NCBI RefSeq assembly: GCF_030551255.1
Contig: NZ_CP130630.1
Span: 6,367,501-6,431,500, forward strand
DNA from: Streptomyces sp. NL15-2K
Lineage (GTDB): Bacteria > Actinomycetota > Actinomycetes > Streptomycetales > Streptomycetaceae
DNA: 64,000 nt
Direction: 5' to 3'
Below the pieces are notes generated by a model. It did not search any database and was not told the DNA's origin. It worked only from the letters and a program-made list of their open reading frames with translations. Both the position numbers and the translations under genes were made by a program. Within the stretch, counting starts at the first letter, position 1. Every line of letters starts with the position of its first letter. Of the stretch, positions 26,737 to 36,025 are shown piece after piece.

Positions 26737-28278
26737 TCAGTCGTCTCCCTCGTCGTCCTCCTCGTCTCCCTGGGGCTGATCGGGGGCCTTTTCGCCCTGC
26801 TTCTCCGCCGTCGGCTTCTCCTCTTTGGTGGGGGTCGGCGTGGGGGTGGGAGTCGCGGTGGGGAGCGTCGGGGTGGGTGAGGCGCCGGAGGCTGATGCCT
26901 CGGTGGCTGAGGGGGAGGCGGTGGACGGGGAGATCCCCGAGAGGGGCGCCCCGGCCGGCGTGTCGCTCGGTGTGGTGGCCGAGGGCCTGGCTGGGCCGGT
27001 GGTGCCCGGTGTGTCGGTTGCCGGGCGCTCCGCCGAGCTGTTGCCCGGCGAGAACCACAGCATCCCGGCGAGCATCGCGCCCAGGAAGACGGCCACCGCG
27101 GCGGCCGTTCCCACCACCTTCGGGCGGTGGGTGACGAAGCCGCGGATCCCCGGCCTGGCGGTGCGCCGGGAGGTGCGGGAGCGGGACGGCCGCCCGGCGT
27201 TGGACGGCAGCGCGTAGGTGGTGGCGGGTCCGGTGTCCGACGCGAGCCTGGAGGGGTCTCCCGGAAGCGACCCGGAAGGAACGCCCGGCCCGGATGCCAA
27301 GTACGCGGCCGTACCTGTGCCCGCCCCCGTACCTGCCTTCCTTCCCGACACCGAGACCGACTCCGACCCCGACCCCGACCCCGATTCCGGCGCCGGCAAC
27401 GGCTCGGAGCGGCCCTGCCAGGCGCCGCCGCCGAACCACTGCGCGACCTGCTGGGCGGCGGGGCGGTCCTGGGGCTGCTTGGCGAGGAGGCCGAGGAGGT
27501 AGTTCTCGAAGGCGGGCGGGAGTCCGGCGACGAGCTGCCGCGGTGACACGGGGGAGGCGTCGAGGTGCAAATGCAGGATCGCGACCGCGGTGTCGGCCTG
27601 GAACGGCGGTTTCCCGGTGAGGAGTTGGTAGAGCACACAGCCCAGCGCGTACACGTCCGAGGCCGGGCCGGCGTTCTGCCCCAGGGCGCGTTCGGGCGCG
27701 AGGTAGAGGCTGGTGCCGACGATCTGCCCGGTGGTGGTGAGCGCGCCGGACGGGTCGTCGACGAAGCGGGCGATCCCGAAGTCACCGATCTTCAGGGTGC
27801 CGTCGGCGTCCAGCAGCAGGTTGGCGGGCTTGATGTCGCGGTGCACGATGCCCTGCTGGTGTGCGGCGGCGAGCCCGGCTGCGGCCTGGGCCGCTATCCG
27901 GGCCACCTCCTCGACGGGAAGCGGGCCGGCGGTGGTGAGGTGGCGGGCGAGGCTGTCGCCCTCGACCAGTTCCATCACCAGGAAGAGCCGGCCGTCGTAC
28001 TCGCCGAAGTCGTAAACGCCCACCACATGCGGGTGGTTGAGCCGGCCCGCGGTCTGCGCCTCCAGCCGGAAGCGCGAGGCGGAGGTGGGGTCGGAGCCCT
28101 GGGGCAGGAGCAGCTTGACGGCCACCGTCCTGCCGAGCGTCTCGTCGAAACCCCGCCAGACCTCGCCCATCGCGCCGCGTCCGATGGGGTCGTGCAGCCG
28201 ATACCGGCCCGCGATCAGCACCTGTGTTTCATCCTCATGCCGTAGCCATAAGACGATCGACCGCCGCAGGCGCAACAC
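26737..28278 (-). CDS. membrane-anchored Ser/Thr protein kinase (PknB-type)
   Basis: 513 residues. The kinase domain starts at YRLHDPIGRGAMGEVWRG, has the VAVKLL lysine, the HRDIKPANLLLD catalytic loop, GDFGIARF and the activation-segment TSLYLAPERA. A Ser/Gly/Pro-rich linker, one membrane helix (VVGTAAAVAVFLGAMLAGMLWF, about 390-411) and an external Thr/Pro/Ser tail ending in an acidic cluster follow. There are no PASTA repeats, so it is not the canonical peptidoglycan-sensing PknB. The GTG at 28278 is the longest start; one closer to VLIAGRYRL is possible. Confidence 0.93.
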   Translation of the reverse strand: MLRLRRSIVLWLRHEDETQVLIAGRYRLHDPIGRGAMGEVWRGFDETLGRTVAVKLLLPQGSDPTSASRFRLEAQTAGRLNHPHVVGVYDFGEYDGRLFLVMELVEGDSLARHLTTAGPLPVEEVARIAAQAAAGLAAAHQQGIVHRDIKPANLLLDADGTLKIGDFGIARFVDDPSGALTTTGQIVGTSLYLAPERALGQNAGPASDVYALGCVLYQLLTGKPPFQADTAVAILHLHLDASPVSPRQLVAGLPPAFENYLLGLLAKQPQDRPAAQQVAQWFGGGAWQGRSEPLPAPESGSGSGSESVSVSGRKAGTGAGTGTAAYLASGPGVPSGSLPGDPSRLASDTGPATTYALPSNAGRPSRSRTSRRTARPGIRGFVTHRPKVVGTAAAVAVFLGAMLAGMLWFSPGNSSAERPATDTPGTTGPARPSATTPSDTPAGAPLSGISPSTASPSATEASASGASPTPTLPTATPTPTPTPTKEEKPTAEKQGEKAPDQPQGDEEDDEGDD

Positions 28279-28475
28279 GCCACGGTGACGCGGGTGATGG
28301 TGGGGGGTGCCGCAGCCGACCCAGCCTACCGGCGCGCGCCCGTCCGGCGCTCACCCATGGGTGGATCAGCGGCTCTACCAGGCGCGGTTCCTCGGGCTCA
28401 ATGGAGGAGGACCAGGCGCGGAGGGCTACCGTCGAGACTGCAGTTTGAATGAGCCCCCCAGCGAGGAGACAGACA

Positions 28476-29171
28476 ATGGCGAAGATCCTTTTCGTGATGA
28501 CCGGCGCCGACCAGTGGACCCTGGCCGACGGCAGCACGCACCCCACCGGCTTCTGGGCCGAGGAGGCCGTCGTCCCGTACGAGGCCTTCAAGGCCGCCGG
28601 GCACGAGGTCACCGTCGCCACCCCCGGCGGCGTGGTCTCGCCCGTCGACGAGGGCAGCCTCGCCGCCGACGCCAACGGCGGGCCGGAGCAGGCCGCGCGC
28701 GTCCGGCAGGTGGTGGAGACGGCCGCGGAGTTCCGGGCGCCGATCGCGCTGACCGACGTACGCCTCGACGCGTACGACGCGGTGTACGTCCCCGGCGGCC
28801 ACGGTCCCATGGAGGACCTGGCCGTGAACGCCGACTCCGGCCGTATCCTCACGCGGGCGCTGGAAGGCGGCATGCCGGTCGGTGTGGTCTGCCACGGCCC
28901 GGCCGCAGTGCTCGCGGCGGTCAAGGAGGACGGCTCCAACGCCTTCGCGGGCTACCGCGTCACCGCCTTCACCAACACCGAGGAGCAGCTCGCCGGGCAC
29001 GCGCCGAAGGCGAAGTGGCTGCTCCAGGACCGGCTGGTCGAGGCGGGCCTGAAGGTCGAGGCGGGCGAGCCGTGGGCACCGCACGTCGAGGTCGACCGCA
29101 ACCTCGTCACCGGGCAGAACCCGGCGTCGTCCGGCCCGTTGGCGGCCGAGCTGCTGAAGAAGCTGGCGTGA
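28476..29171 (+). CDS. DJ-1/PfpI (Hsp31-like) family protein
   Basis: 231 residues. MAKILFVMTGADQW opens the fold, VYVPGGHGPMEDLA is the oxyanion loop, and VGVVCHGPAAVL carries the nucleophilic-elbow cysteine. This is the type 1 glutamine-amidotransferase-like domain of Hsp31/glyoxalase III relatives. Proposed roles are detoxification of methylglyoxal-type electrophiles or chaperone function. The ATG at 28476 has GAGGAG seven bases upstream. A terminator lies about 70 bases downstream. Confidence 0.92.
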   Translation: MAKILFVMTGADQWTLADGSTHPTGFWAEEAVVPYEAFKAAGHEVTVATPGGVVSPVDEGSLAADANGGPEQAARVRQVVETAAEFRAPIALTDVRLDAYDAVYVPGGHGPMEDLAVNADSGRILTRALEGGMPVGVVCHGPAAVLAAVKEDGSNAFAGYRVTAFTNTEEQLAGHAPKAKWLLQDRLVEAGLKVEAGEPWAPHVEVDRNLVTGQNPASSGPLAAELLKKLA

Positions 29172-29222
29172 TCCGGAGCTGACGTAACACCGTCATTGAT
29201 CCCGAGCTGACGTACACCGTCA
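29170..29222 (+). repeat. 26-bp tandem repeat after the PfpI stop
   Basis: GATCCGGAGCTGACGT followed by AACACCGTCA (29170-29195) recurs at 29198-29222 with one substitution and one missing base. The first copy overlaps the stop codon. Confidence 0.75.
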
Positions 29223-29238
29223 CCTCTCGCCGGGGCCT

Positions 29239-29269
29239 CCCTGACGGCGATGTCCGTTCGCCGTCAGGG
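29239..29269. terminator. hairpin terminator
   Basis: CCCTGACGGCGA at 29239-29250 pairs with 29258-29269 (12 bp, seven-base loop), ending the PfpI transcript. Confidence 0.7.
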
Positions 29270-29311
29270 CTGCGTGCGTATTGCTGCCGTGGGACCCTCC
29301 CCCTACGCTAA

Positions 29312-29330
29312 ATCTGATGGGCCGTCAGAT
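29312..29330. promoter_or_regulatory. palindromic operator upstream of amidohydrolase
   Basis: ATCTGATGGGCCGTCAGAT is a palindrome with six-base perfect outer arms, 23 bases before the start codon. It resembles TetR-type operators seen before fatty-acid and amidohydrolase operons in actinomycetes (recollection, not searched). Confidence 0.55.
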
Positions 29331-29353
29331 ATGCGAGCAGTAAGGGGCACGGC

Positions 29354-30592
29354 GTGGCCAGTACCGTCAGCAGTGCGGCAGATCTCCCCAGGGTCATCAG
29401 CGTGGACGACCACGTGATCGAGCCCGCGCACCTCTTCGAGACGTGGCTCCCGGCCAAGTACCGGGACAAGGGGCCGAAGCCCTTCACCGCGGGCATCGGC
29501 GACCTCGCGTACGTCGGGGGGAAGTACCGGTTCACCACCGATCCGGAGGGCCAGATCACCGACTGGTGGGAGTACGAGGGCGAGCTCTTCCCGTACAAGC
29601 GCATCATCGCGGCCGTCGGCTTCTCCCGGGACGAGATGACCCTCGACGGGATCACCCGGGAGCAGATGCGGCGGGGCTGCTGGGATCCGAAGGCCCGGCT
29701 GGAGGACATGGACCTCAACCACGTCGAGGCCTCGCTGTGCTTCCCGACGTTCCCGAGGTTCTGCGGGCAGACCTTCGCGGAGGCCAAGGACAAGGAGGTC
29801 GGCCTCGCGTGCGTGCGCGCCTACAACGACTGGATGGTCGAGGAGTGGTGCGGCGACAGCGGCGGCCGGCTCATCCCGCTGTGCCTCGTCCCCCTGTGGG
29901 ACGTCGACCTGGCCGTCGCGGAGATCCGGCGCAACGCGGCGCGGGGCGTACGGGCGGTGACCTTCAGCGAGATTCCGACGTACCTGGGGCTGCCGTCGAT
30001 CCACTGCGGCTACTGGGACCCGTTCTTCGCGGCCTGCGAGGAGACCGGCACGGTGGTGAACATGCACATCGGGTCGTCGTCCCAGATGCCGGCGGCGTCG
30101 CCGGACGCGCCCCCCGCCGTGCAGGCCTCGCTGAGCTTCAACAACGCCATGGCGTCGATGATGGACTTCCTCTTCTCCGGGGTCCTGGTGAAGTTCCCGC
30201 GGCTGAAGCTCGCCTACAGCGAGGGGCAGATGGGCTGGATCCCGTACGCCCTGGAGCGTGCCGACGACGTGTGGGAGAAGCACCGGGCGTGGGGCGGCGT
30301 CAGGGATCTGATTCCGGAGCCGCCCTCGACGTACTACTACCGGCAGATCTTCTGCTGCTTCTTCCGCGACAAGCACGGCATCGAGGCGATCGAGACCGTG
30401 GGCGTGGACAACGCGACCTTCGAGACCGACTACCCGCATGTCGACTCGACGTGGCCGCACACGAAGCAGGTGGCCGCCGACCACGTGGGCGGTCTCTCCG
30501 CGGAGGTGGCCTACAAGCTGCTGCGCGGCAATGCCATCCGCATGCTGGAACTGCCGTTTGACGAAGGGCGTAGGGCGCCGGCCATTGCCTGA
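29354..30592 (+). CDS. amidohydrolase family (amidohydrolase-2) metalloenzyme
   Basis: 412 residues. The metal-binding start motif is VISVDDHVIEPAHLFETWLP. TVVNMHIGSSS carries the central His. FPRLKLAYSEGQMGWIPYALERAD and FETDYPHVDSTWPHT hold the C-terminal Asp/His ligands. This is the ACMSD/2-amino-3-carboxymuconate-decarboxylase-like branch common in mycobacteria and streptomycetes. The substrate is unknown. GTG start. It sits just behind a palindromic operator and is convergent with the glycosyltransferase (12-base gap). Confidence 0.9.
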   Translation: MASTVSSAADLPRVISVDDHVIEPAHLFETWLPAKYRDKGPKPFTAGIGDLAYVGGKYRFTTDPEGQITDWWEYEGELFPYKRIIAAVGFSRDEMTLDGITREQMRRGCWDPKARLEDMDLNHVEASLCFPTFPRFCGQTFAEAKDKEVGLACVRAYNDWMVEEWCGDSGGRLIPLCLVPLWDVDLAVAEIRRNAARGVRAVTFSEIPTYLGLPSIHCGYWDPFFAACEETGTVVNMHIGSSSQMPAASPDAPPAVQASLSFNNAMASMMDFLFSGVLVKFPRLKLAYSEGQMGWIPYALERADDVWEKHRAWGGVRDLIPEPPSTYYYRQIFCCFFRDKHGIEAIETVGVDNATFETDYPHVDSTWPHTKQVAADHVGGLSAEVAYKLLRGNAIRMLELPFDEGRRAPAIA

Positions 30593-30603
30593 CAGCGGGA
30601 TCG

Positions 30604-31362
30604 TCAGCCGAGGCCCGGATGGTGCCACCGCATGGACGCCAGAGCCCGCGCCCTCTCCTCCACCACGGCCATCCTCGCCCGCCGCTCGGCCGCGTCCACA
30701 TGCGCGGCCTGGCCGGTGACCTGGCCCTCCCACTTGCGGTAGAGGAGGCCGACCTCCGCCGAGAACCAGCCGCGGCTGACGGAGTTCAGCGCCAGCAGCA
30801 GCCCCGTGTCCTCGGATGCCGGCAGCGCCATCCAGCCGCCGAGGGCGACCAGGAGGTCCCGCCGTACGAAGAGGGTCGCCGGGTGGACCGGCGCGCGGAA
30901 GTCGTTCGCCGTCCAGTGGTCGAGTACGGCTCCGCGCTCGATCGGACCGTGGTCCGGGTCTTCGGCGAAGCCGACCGTCGAGCCGTCCGGCAGGTGGTCG
31001 AGGACGCGTGAGGTCGCCCAGCCGATCGTGCGGTCGCCTTCGAGGGCGGCCACATCACGGGCCAGCGCGCCCGGCGCGAGCTGGTCGTCGGCGTCGAGGA
31101 CCTTCACGTACTCGCCCTCGGCCTGCGCGAGCGCGATCGTGCGGGCGACGCCGGGGCCGCCGGGCCGGCCCTGCCGGAAGGTCACCCGGGTGTCGTCGGG
31201 GACGTGCGGGGCGACGGCGTCCGTCCGCCCGTCCTCCTGGATCACCCAGTGCCACTCCCAGTCGTCCGGTAGCTCCTGGGCGGACAGCGACTTGTAGGCG
31301 TCCTGGAGGAACGGGGCCGAGGGGGCGTGGACGGCAGTGACGATGCAGATGTGCCGGGTCAC
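30604..31362 (-). CDS. glycosyltransferase family 2
   Basis: 252 residues from GTG 31362 with GGGAG nine bases upstream. CIVTAVHAPSAPFLQDAYKS begins the nucleotide-binding fold. VLDADDQLAPGAL carries the DxD-like metal/nucleotide motif, and HPATLFVRRDLLVALGGW is the acceptor-side motif of GT2 enzymes. No membrane helices, so cytosolic. Donor and acceptor sugars are unknown. Monocistronic, between the amidohydrolase and the STAND gene. Confidence 0.88.
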   Translation of the reverse strand: MTRHICIVTAVHAPSAPFLQDAYKSLSAQELPDDWEWHWVIQEDGRTDAVAPHVPDDTRVTFRQGRPGGPGVARTIALAQAEGEYVKVLDADDQLAPGALARDVAALEGDRTIGWATSRVLDHLPDGSTVGFAEDPDHGPIERGAVLDHWTANDFRAPVHPATLFVRRDLLVALGGWMALPASEDTGLLLALNSVSRGWFSAEVGLLYRKWEGQVTGQAAHVDAAERRARMAVVEERARALASMRWHHPGLG

Positions 31363-31562
31363 GGCAGCAACTCCCACCTTCCGCGGGACAGAGCAGGGCA
31401 GGACACACACAAGGGCCCGACCGCTGGCGACGGGGGATGCACCAGCGATCGGGCTATGGCCAAGACTAACAACGTCGCTGGTGCGGCGGGGCCAGACCGC
31501 TCGGCCGCACCGGCGACATGTGACCGGGATCACTGTCCCGTCACTCGCTGCCCGGGCATCCA

Positions 31563-34500
31563 CTACCCGTCGCACGGAGGCTCGTACGACAGACGCGGCA
31601 GATACTCCTGCCATTTCTCCGGCGTCAGCACACCCCGGGTGGTCGAGCAGATGCGGCGGACGGCCGTGTCGACGTCCAGGTTCCACAGCCGGACCGTGTC
31701 GGTGCCGCTGGACACCCCGAGCATGTGGCTCTTGGGGCTGAACGACAGGAAGTTGCCGGTCTTGGCGTTGGGGCTCATCGACTGACCGATGGGCCCGGCC
31801 TCGGCCGGGTCGCTCACGTTCCACAGCCGTACGGTGTTGTCGTTGCCGCCGCTGGCCAGGTTGTGGCCGTCCCGGCTGAACGTCAGCGACACGACCGCTT
31901 CGGTGTGGCCGGTGAGCGGGGAGCCCAGCCGGCTCGCAGCGGCGGGATCGGTGACGTTCCACAGCCGGACCGTGTCGTCGTCGCTGCCGCTGGCCAGCGT
32001 GTCGCCGTCCGGGCTGTACGCGAGCGCGTTGACGGGGCCGGAATGCCCCTTGAGCGGCGTGCCGAGCCGGGTGGCGCGACCCGGGTCGGTCACGTTCCAC
32101 AGCCGGATGGTGCCGTCCGCGCTGCCGCTGGCCAGCGTGTGGCCGTCCCGGCTGAAGACGAGGGAGTTGACGTAGCCCCGGTGGCCGGTGAGCGGCTTGC
32201 CGAGCCGGGTCACGTGGGACGGGTCGCCGACGTTCCACAACTGGATGGTGCGATCGTCGTAGGCGGTGGCCAGGGTGCGCCCGTCCGGGCTGTACGCGAG
32301 TGCGTCGGGGCCCATGAAGCGGGTTCGCAGCGTGATGGGCGGCCCGTAGGAGACCGGCCGGGTGGGGTCCGTGACGTTCCACAGATGCACCGCCCGGTTC
32401 CCCGTCAGCACCGCGAGGGTGCGGCCGTCGGGAGAGAACAGCATCGAACGGTCGCCGCCGTCCCCGGGTAAGAACGGTTCGTTCAGCTCGACGGGCCGGG
32501 CGGGACTCTCCACGTTCCACAGCCGGACGCTGCCGTCGCGCGCCGCCGTGGCCAGCACCCGCCCGTCCGGGCGGAACGCTCCGCTGCGGCCGATCATGTC
32601 CGACGTCGGGATCGACCACAGGCGGACCTTGCTGTCGCCGCTGCCGGTGGCCAGGGTCCGGCCGTCGGGGCTGAAGCCCAGCGCGTACATCTCGCCGCTG
32701 CTGCCCGCGAGCGGCTCGCCGACCTGCGAGGCGTAGGCCGGATCGCTGACGTTCCACAGGCTCGCCGTACTGTCCGCGCTGGCGGCGGCGAGCGTGCTGC
32801 CGTCGGGACTGAAGGCCACGGACCAGATGGGCCCGGTGTGGCCGGTGAGCGGCGAGCCGATCGGCGCCGCGTCCGCCGGGTCGGCCACGTCCCACAGCCG
32901 GACGGTGTCGTCCGCGCTGCCGCTGGCGAGGGTCCGGCCGTCGGGGCTGAACGCCACGGAGTGCACCAGGTCCGTGTGGCCGGTCAACGTACCGAGCGCC
33001 TTGGCCCGGCCCGGCTCGGCCACGTTCCACAGCCGGATCGTGTCGTCGTCGCCCCCGGCCGCCAGCGTCCGCCCGTCCGGGCTGAACGCCACCGAGCGCA
33101 CCGCGGCGGTGTGGCCGGTCAGCGCACCGAGCGCTTTGGCCCGGCCCGGTTCGGCAACGTCCCACAGCCGTACGGTGCGGTCCTCGCCGGCGGAGGCCAG
33201 CGTCCGCCCGTCCGGGCTGAAGGCGACCAGGTAGATGGTGCCGTGATGGCCGGTCAGGGGGGCGCCGAGCGGACGTGGGTGGCGGGGATCGCGTACGTCC
33301 CACAGCCGGACCGTGCCGTCGTCGGCGGCGCTGGCGAGGGTGCGGCCGTCCGGACTGAACACCGCGCTGCTCACCCAGCTCGTGTGACCGGTGAGGGGCT
33401 TGCCCAATGGCCTGGGGCGGGACGGGTCGCTCACGTCCCACAGGCGTACGGTCCGGTCGTAGCTGGCGGTGGCCAGGGTCCGTCCGTCCGGGCTGAACGA
33501 GGTGAGGTAGACGGCGCCGGTGTGGCCGAGCATCGGCGTGGCCAGCGGCGCGTTGACGATCGAGATCAGCCGGCTGTTCGTGCCCTCGTCGCCGGGGCGC
33601 AGACGGTGGGCCACCAGGTCGAGCTGGGCGGACAGCGACGGATCCGTGTACTGGACGCGATCGGCCTCGGCGACCACCTGCTCGAACACGGCGTCGTCCC
33701 GCTCCTGCCAGGCCACCACCGCCGAGCCGACCGCCACCATGGCCAGGACGACCAGAGCCGCCACCGCACCGCGGCTGATCCACACGGTCCGCCTGCGCAG
33801 CCGCACCGAAGCGGCCAGGAACTCCATCGCGGCGCGGGTCAGGAAGGTGTCACCGGCGGTCTTCGCCCAGGTGTGTGCCTGTTCCAGCCGCGAGCCCCGG
33901 TAGAGCAGGGACGAGTCGCGGTTCGAGCTCTCCCAGGCCCGGCCGTCCTCCTCCAGCCGCTGGCGCAGCAGATGGTCGCCCCGGTCCTCGTCGATCCAGT
34001 CGCGCAGCCGCGGCCAGGCGTGCAGCAGCGCCTCATGGGTGATCTCCACGGTGTCCGCGTCGAGCGTCACCAGCCGGGCCTGCACCAGCGCCTCGAGCGA
34101 CTCCTCCGTCTTGGCCGGGTCCGTCGACTCCTCCGCCAGCCGGCGGCGCGTGCCCCGCCTGCGGGTGGCCTGGGTGTCCTCGCCCAGCCGGACCAGCCTG
34201 AGCAGGAGCAGCCGGGCGGCCGCACGGGCCGGAGGGTCGAGGCTGGACCAGGCGCGCTCGGCGGTCGCCGCCACCGCGCCCTGGATGCCGCCCGCCGCGC
34301 GGTAGCCGGCCAGCGTCAGCCGGCCCGCCTTCCGCCGCTGCCAGGTGGCGAGCAGCGCGTGGGAGAGCAGCGGCAGCACCCCCGCGTCGTGCGCTCCGCG
34401 CGCCCCGTCGGCGCTCATCTCCCGGACGATCAGCTCCGCGAGACCCGGTTCGAGCTCCAGTCCCACGGCCTTGGCGGGGCCGGTCACCGCCTCGCGCAGC

Positions 34501-35573
34501 TCCGCGGTGGTGAGCGGTCCCAGCACCATGTGCCGGTGCTGCAGCGCGTCGGCCAGTTCGGGATGGCCGAGGCACTGGTCGTAGAAGTCGGCGCGTATGC
34601 CGAGGACCACGAGCACGGGGGGCGGTTCGCCGGGGGCGGCGGGGGTGCACACGGCGTGCAGCAGCTGGATGAACGTACGCCGTTCCGCCTCGTCGGAGCA
34701 GAGGGTGAACGCCTCTTCGAACTGGTCCACGATGACGACCGGTCGGCCGGGGGAGGGGGTCTCGCGGGTCGCCCAGGCGGAGACGGCGTCCCGCACCGCG
34801 TCACCGGCTTGGGCCGCCCCCTCTTCCACGGCGGCGACGGCGGGTGCGAGCTCGGGGATACGACGGGTCAGCTCCTTGACCGGGTCGCCGCCCGGCACGA
34901 GCTGGAGCACCTCGCTCGGCAGGCCGTTCCCGTCGCCGTTCTCGTCGCTGCTTCGGTCACTGTTCCGGTCACTGAGAGCGCCGTCGCGCAGCGCGGGCAC
35001 CAGGCCGGCGTTCAGCACGGAGGACTTTCCCGCCCCCGAGGCGCCCACGAGCATGACCAGGCCCCCCGTCGGCTCCGCCGCGCGCAGCAGGTCGACGAGG
35101 GCGTCCGTGCACCGCTCCCGGCCGAAGAACCACCGGGCGTCCTGCTGACGGTAGGACGCCAGCCCCCGGTAGGGGCACACACCGGTGACGGCCGCGGGCC
35201 GCCGTTCTTCGTCCGGGGAGGCCGCGGGCTGCTCGCCGGCGACCGGATCGGCCACCGCGCGCTCCCACAGACGCTGCCACTGGGCCAGGTCGTACAGACC
35301 CGAGGACACCGGCGTCGGCCGCGCGCGCCGCGCCAGGGGTATCAGGACGTGCAGTACGGCGGCCAGGGCGGCGAAGTGCGCGGGCACGTTCCTGGCCCGC
35401 CGCCAGTCGCTGATCCGCTGGGCGGACACCCGCACGGGCCGCCCCCGCTCATCGACCCGCTGCAGCCGGACGACCGCCTCGGACACCCGCTTGAGGGGAG
35501 GATTGCCGGCCTCGCTGTACAGCAGCGCGAGGCGTTCCGCGAAGGCCGTGCGTGCTCCTGAATCGGAACTCAA
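31563..35573 (-). CDS. helix-turn-helix STAND NTPase with 14 WD40 repeats
   Basis: 1336 residues. An N-terminal domain of about 85 residues (FAERLALLYSEAGNPPLKRV, then VSAQRISDWRRARNVPAHF) looks like a helix-turn-helix module. The nSTAND1 NTPase follows, with Walker A GASGAGKSSVLNAG and Walker B VVIVDQFEEAFTL. One membrane helix (AVAALVVLAMVAVGSAVVAW) precedes 14 WD40 repeats ending in [VI]RLW[ND]V-type motifs. The start is TTG with AAGGGG upstream. Likely a membrane-tethered signalling NTPase; ligand and output are unknown. It shares its architecture, but not close sequence, with the gene at the left edge. Confidence 0.92.
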   Translation of the reverse strand: MSSDSGARTAFAERLALLYSEAGNPPLKRVSEAVVRLQRVDERGRPVRVSAQRISDWRRARNVPAHFAALAAVLHVLIPLARRARPTPVSSGLYDLAQWQRLWERAVADPVAGEQPAASPDEERRPAAVTGVCPYRGLASYRQQDARWFFGRERCTDALVDLLRAAEPTGGLVMLVGASGAGKSSVLNAGLVPALRDGALSDRNSDRSSDENGDGNGLPSEVLQLVPGGDPVKELTRRIPELAPAVAAVEEGAAQAGDAVRDAVSAWATRETPSPGRPVVIVDQFEEAFTLCSDEAERRTFIQLLHAVCTPAAPGEPPPVLVVLGIRADFYDQCLGHPELADALQHRHMVLGPLTTAELREAVTGPAKAVGLELEPGLAELIVREMSADGARGAHDAGVLPLLSHALLATWQRRKAGRLTLAGYRAAGGIQGAVAATAERAWSSLDPPARAAARLLLLRLVRLGEDTQATRRRGTRRRLAEESTDPAKTEESLEALVQARLVTLDADTVEITHEALLHAWPRLRDWIDEDRGDHLLRQRLEEDGRAWESSNRDSSLLYRGSRLEQAHTWAKTAGDTFLTRAAMEFLAASVRLRRRTVWISRGAVAALVVLAMVAVGSAVVAWQERDDAVFEQVVAEADRVQYTDPSLSAQLDLVAHRLRPGDEGTNSRLISIVNAPLATPMLGHTGAVYLTSFSPDGRTLATASYDRTVRLWDVSDPSRPRPLGKPLTGHTSWVSSAVFSPDGRTLASAADDGTVRLWDVRDPRHPRPLGAPLTGHHGTIYLVAFSPDGRTLASAGEDRTVRLWDVAEPGRAKALGALTGHTAAVRSVAFSPDGRTLAAGGDDDTIRLWNVAEPGRAKALGTLTGHTDLVHSVAFSPDGRTLASGSADDTVRLWDVADPADAAPIGSPLTGHTGPIWSVAFSPDGSTLAAASADSTASLWNVSDPAYASQVGEPLAGSSGEMYALGFSPDGRTLATGSGDSKVRLWSIPTSDMIGRSGAFRPDGRVLATAARDGSVRLWNVESPARPVELNEPFLPGDGGDRSMLFSPDGRTLAVLTGNRAVHLWNVTDPTRPVSYGPPITLRTRFMGPDALAYSPDGRTLATAYDDRTIQLWNVGDPSHVTRLGKPLTGHRGYVNSLVFSRDGHTLASGSADGTIRLWNVTDPGRATRLGTPLKGHSGPVNALAYSPDGDTLASGSDDDTVRLWNVTDPAAASRLGSPLTGHTEAVVSLTFSRDGHNLASGGNDNTVRLWNVSDPAEAGPIGQSMSPNAKTGNFLSFSPKSHMLGVSSGTDTVRLWNLDVDTAVRRICSTTRGVLTPEKWQEYLPRLSYEPPCDG

Positions 35574-36025
35574 GCCTCCACCCCTTTACTTCACCCGCAC
35601 TTGGACATCCGGACCGGAAAACCCACTTTATATGGCTGACCTGCGACGAAGGCGCTCTCCGGACACCGGAACCTCCTCGCCGCGCACCTCGGCTGGCAGG
35701 ATCTCGTGACAGCAGCGATCCCCCGAGAGCCGCTGGACGGCCCATCGGCGCAGCGCCCGGGGATCCCGCTCACGACGCCGCCCGCACCGTTCGGCACCGG
35801 TCCCCACGAGGGGAGGGACCGGCGCCGGACGAAGCGGCGGCGGTCCACTGGTCGGTGTTCTCGCCTTCGTCCTCAGCCGCATTTGCTTCGTCCTCAGTCG
35901 CATATGAGTCGCATATGAGTAGCGCTACTCATGCCGAGCCCCGTGGGCACCCGACATCGTGATGACTGCCCCTCCGGCACACCGTACGGAAGGGCGCCGA
36001 CTCATCCGACCGATCGGAGAACACC
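35574..36025. other. intergenic region with operator-like palindrome
   Basis: 452 bases without a gene. It carries a direct repeat of CTTCGTCCTCAG (two copies, about 35868-35898), two copies of GTCGCATATGAGT and an 18-bp palindrome. It presumably holds divergent promoters for the STAND gene and the small membrane protein. Confidence 0.6.
35915..35932. promoter_or_regulatory. 18-bp perfect palindrome, putative operator
   Basis: ATGAGTAGCGCTACTCAT is perfectly self-complementary and lies about 95 bases upstream of the membrane-protein start. Its length and symmetry suit a TetR/PadR-type dimer. Confidence 0.65.

Noticed and set aside
30604..33783. A 1059-codon minus-strand frame joining the glycosyltransferase to WD40 DNA
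   Set aside because: Only the last 252 codons (from GTG 31362) are a real protein. The rest is a shadow frame of the STAND gene.
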